Origin: Brachypodium distachyon
Lineage: Eukaryota > Streptophyta > Magnoliopsida > Poales > Poaceae
Assembly: GCF_000005505.3 (NCBI RefSeq)
Contig: NC_016131.3
Coordinates: forward strand, 31,363,001-31,427,000
DNA: 64,000 bases
Direction: 5' to 3'
Positions 62,802 to 64,000 of this stretch are shown one piece after another (the first letter of the stretch is position 1; every line of letters starts with the position of its first letter). The notes beneath the pieces were generated by a model, which did not search any database, was not told the origin of the DNA, and saw nothing but the letters and a program-made list of their open reading frames with translations. Made by a program: the position numbers and the translations under genes.

Positions 62802-63720
62802 TTTTGCATATATCTTCTACTAAGCTCCTCATCAAAAGCAAAGTTGGCTAGTCGATGGTGTGTGGCATCGCTAGCGTGCCTTGGCGTGCATGGTCCCGAT
62901 GCGGTCATGAGTGTCTGTGGTGAAGTTCAGACCACTATGTCGAATTGCAATGAGCGACGACGATGACAACTATGGGCAACTCACCGAGAAGTCTCTGCAT
63001 TGCGTCGAGTTGTGCTATCGTGGGGCAAGGTTGTGAACAGTTCTAACACATCGATAGTTACAATGGCTTGGTGATGGGTGGTTCAGTTGCCATTGGGAGC
63101 ACGAGTTTTGCATATATCTTTTACTAAGTTGCTCATTAAATCGGAGTTGGCTGCCAGTGATCGCCGCAAGTTTTGCATATATCTTCTACTAAGTTGTCCA
63201 TTAAATCAGAGTTGGTTGGCCGGTGGCGTGTGCCATGGCCAGCGTGGGTGGTCCCATTGCGGCCGTGGTGGGGACCGTTTAGTCGACAGTCGTTTGCGGT
63301 GGAGTTGGGTCCGCTATATCTCACTTCGATGCGTGGCCCACTATGGCCGTGGTGGAACCATTTAGTCGATTGCCGTTTGTGGTGAAGTGGGGGATGCTAT
63401 ATCGCAGTGCTATGCGTGATCCCACTGTGGCCGTGGTGGTAGTCGATTGCCGTTCGAGGTGAAGTGGGGGCTCCTATATCGCACTGCTATGCGTGATCCT
63501 AGTGTGGCTGTGGTGGGGACCATTTAGTCGATTGCCGTTTGCGGTGAAGTAGGGGAGTGGGGGGCGCTACCTCGCATTGTAATATGTTCGATGAAATCCG
63601 TGGATACGGTGTATGATTTTTATCCTAGTGTGTGGCCATGGTGGGAACTATTTAGTCGACACCTCGCATTGCAATACTTCGATGAAATTCGTGGGCACGC
63701 TGTGAACGGTTGTAATGGTT
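62802..63720. repeat. Minisatellite-like repeats at the right end
   Basis: Two repeat types are mixed. 'agttttgcatatatcttctactaag' occurs near 62799, 63104 and 63169. A unit of about 77-85 bp beginning GGCCGTGGTGG and containing 'tttagtcgattgccgtttg' and 'ctatatcgca' occurs near 63261, 63344, 63429 and 63506, with a further diverged copy near 63632. Confidence 0.7.
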
Positions 63721-64000
63721 TTTACCATCGTTCCTCCTCTAAATCACATCTTATGTAATCTACCAACTAAACATGGTATCAAGATTTGCGTACAGAAGTG
63801 GTAAATTAGGCTCAGTAGTCACTAGTGCTCAGTTTTAGATGACATGGGATTTGAGAAATTTCATACACTGACAACTGAGGATTAGCAAATAAGAACGAGG
63901 AAAACTGTTTTGCATTGTCTCAGCAAGTCAGCATAAGTAAACACGGAACTGTAAGTACGCACTAGCCAAACTTGTAAGTAAAACCAGGACACTGACCTCA
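63721..64000. other. Right edge, nothing recognised
   Basis: AT-rich sequence without coding signal. Confidence 0.4.

Noticed and set aside
1..64000. tRNA, rRNA, known conserved microRNA precursors, CRISPR arrays
   Set aside because: None of the conserved plant microRNA sequences I checked by eye, no intact tRNA cloverleaf and no rRNA were seen. CRISPR is not expected in a plant nuclear genome and no spaced identical repeats occur.

Overview
The window is nuclear DNA of a grass (Poaceae, most likely a Pooideae species). This rests on intron-rich genes with canonical GT-AG junctions, GC-rich first exons, many short Stowaway-type MITEs with CTCCCTCCGT-like ends flanked by TA, two non-autonomous Helitrons, and gene families in their plant form. 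No bacterial, viral or organellar gene organisation is present. All exon models were built by hand from reading frame, splice sites and recalled family sequence patterns; no alignment could be run.

Layout. (1) 79-10246 (+): the chloroplast stromal processing peptidase gene, 23 exons in the window, with its 5' end cut off by the window edge. (2) 24681-11176 (-): a complete full-size ABCG (PDR-type) transporter, 22 exons and 1422 residues, convergent with the peptidase gene. Its first exon lies 4.7 kb from the second because intron 1 holds a Helitron and a MITE. A 5'-truncated LINE sits in intron 4 and a diverged tandem repeat in intron 18. (3) 26584-26009 (-): a single-exon PADRE (DUF4228) protein with a putative N-myristoylation site. 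(4) 26.6-33.6 kb: gene-poor, with a well-bounded 425-bp Mutator-like foldback MITE (9-bp target duplication) and an unclassified ~1.95-kb element with inverted ends. (5) 37407-33604 (-): a four-exon PLATZ zinc-binding transcription factor whose initiator ATG is the last codon of exon 1. (6) 38-48 kb: gene-poor, with a decayed LINE reverse transcriptase, several MITEs (one nested) and a tRNA-derived SINE-like relic. (7) 50677-48280 (-): a two-exon GT92 beta-1,4-galactan synthase (GALS family). (8) 51-64 kb: mostly repeats, with a possible small basic protein at 54.8-55.2 kb, a broken PIF/Harbinger transposase, a second Helitron related to the first, and minisatellite-like repeats at the right end.

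The genes do not form a pathway. They are independent single-copy loci: plastid protein import maturation, membrane export, a stress-type unknown family, transcriptional repression and pectin side-chain synthesis. I found no convincing undescribed multi-gene system. The most informative observations concern transposon structure (two Helitrons with readable ends, the MULE MITE, the unclassified 30.4-32.4 kb element) and gene details (Asp in place of the catalytic Glu in ABCG NBD1, a NAGNAG acceptor in the peptidase gene, and an intron directly after the PLATZ start codon).
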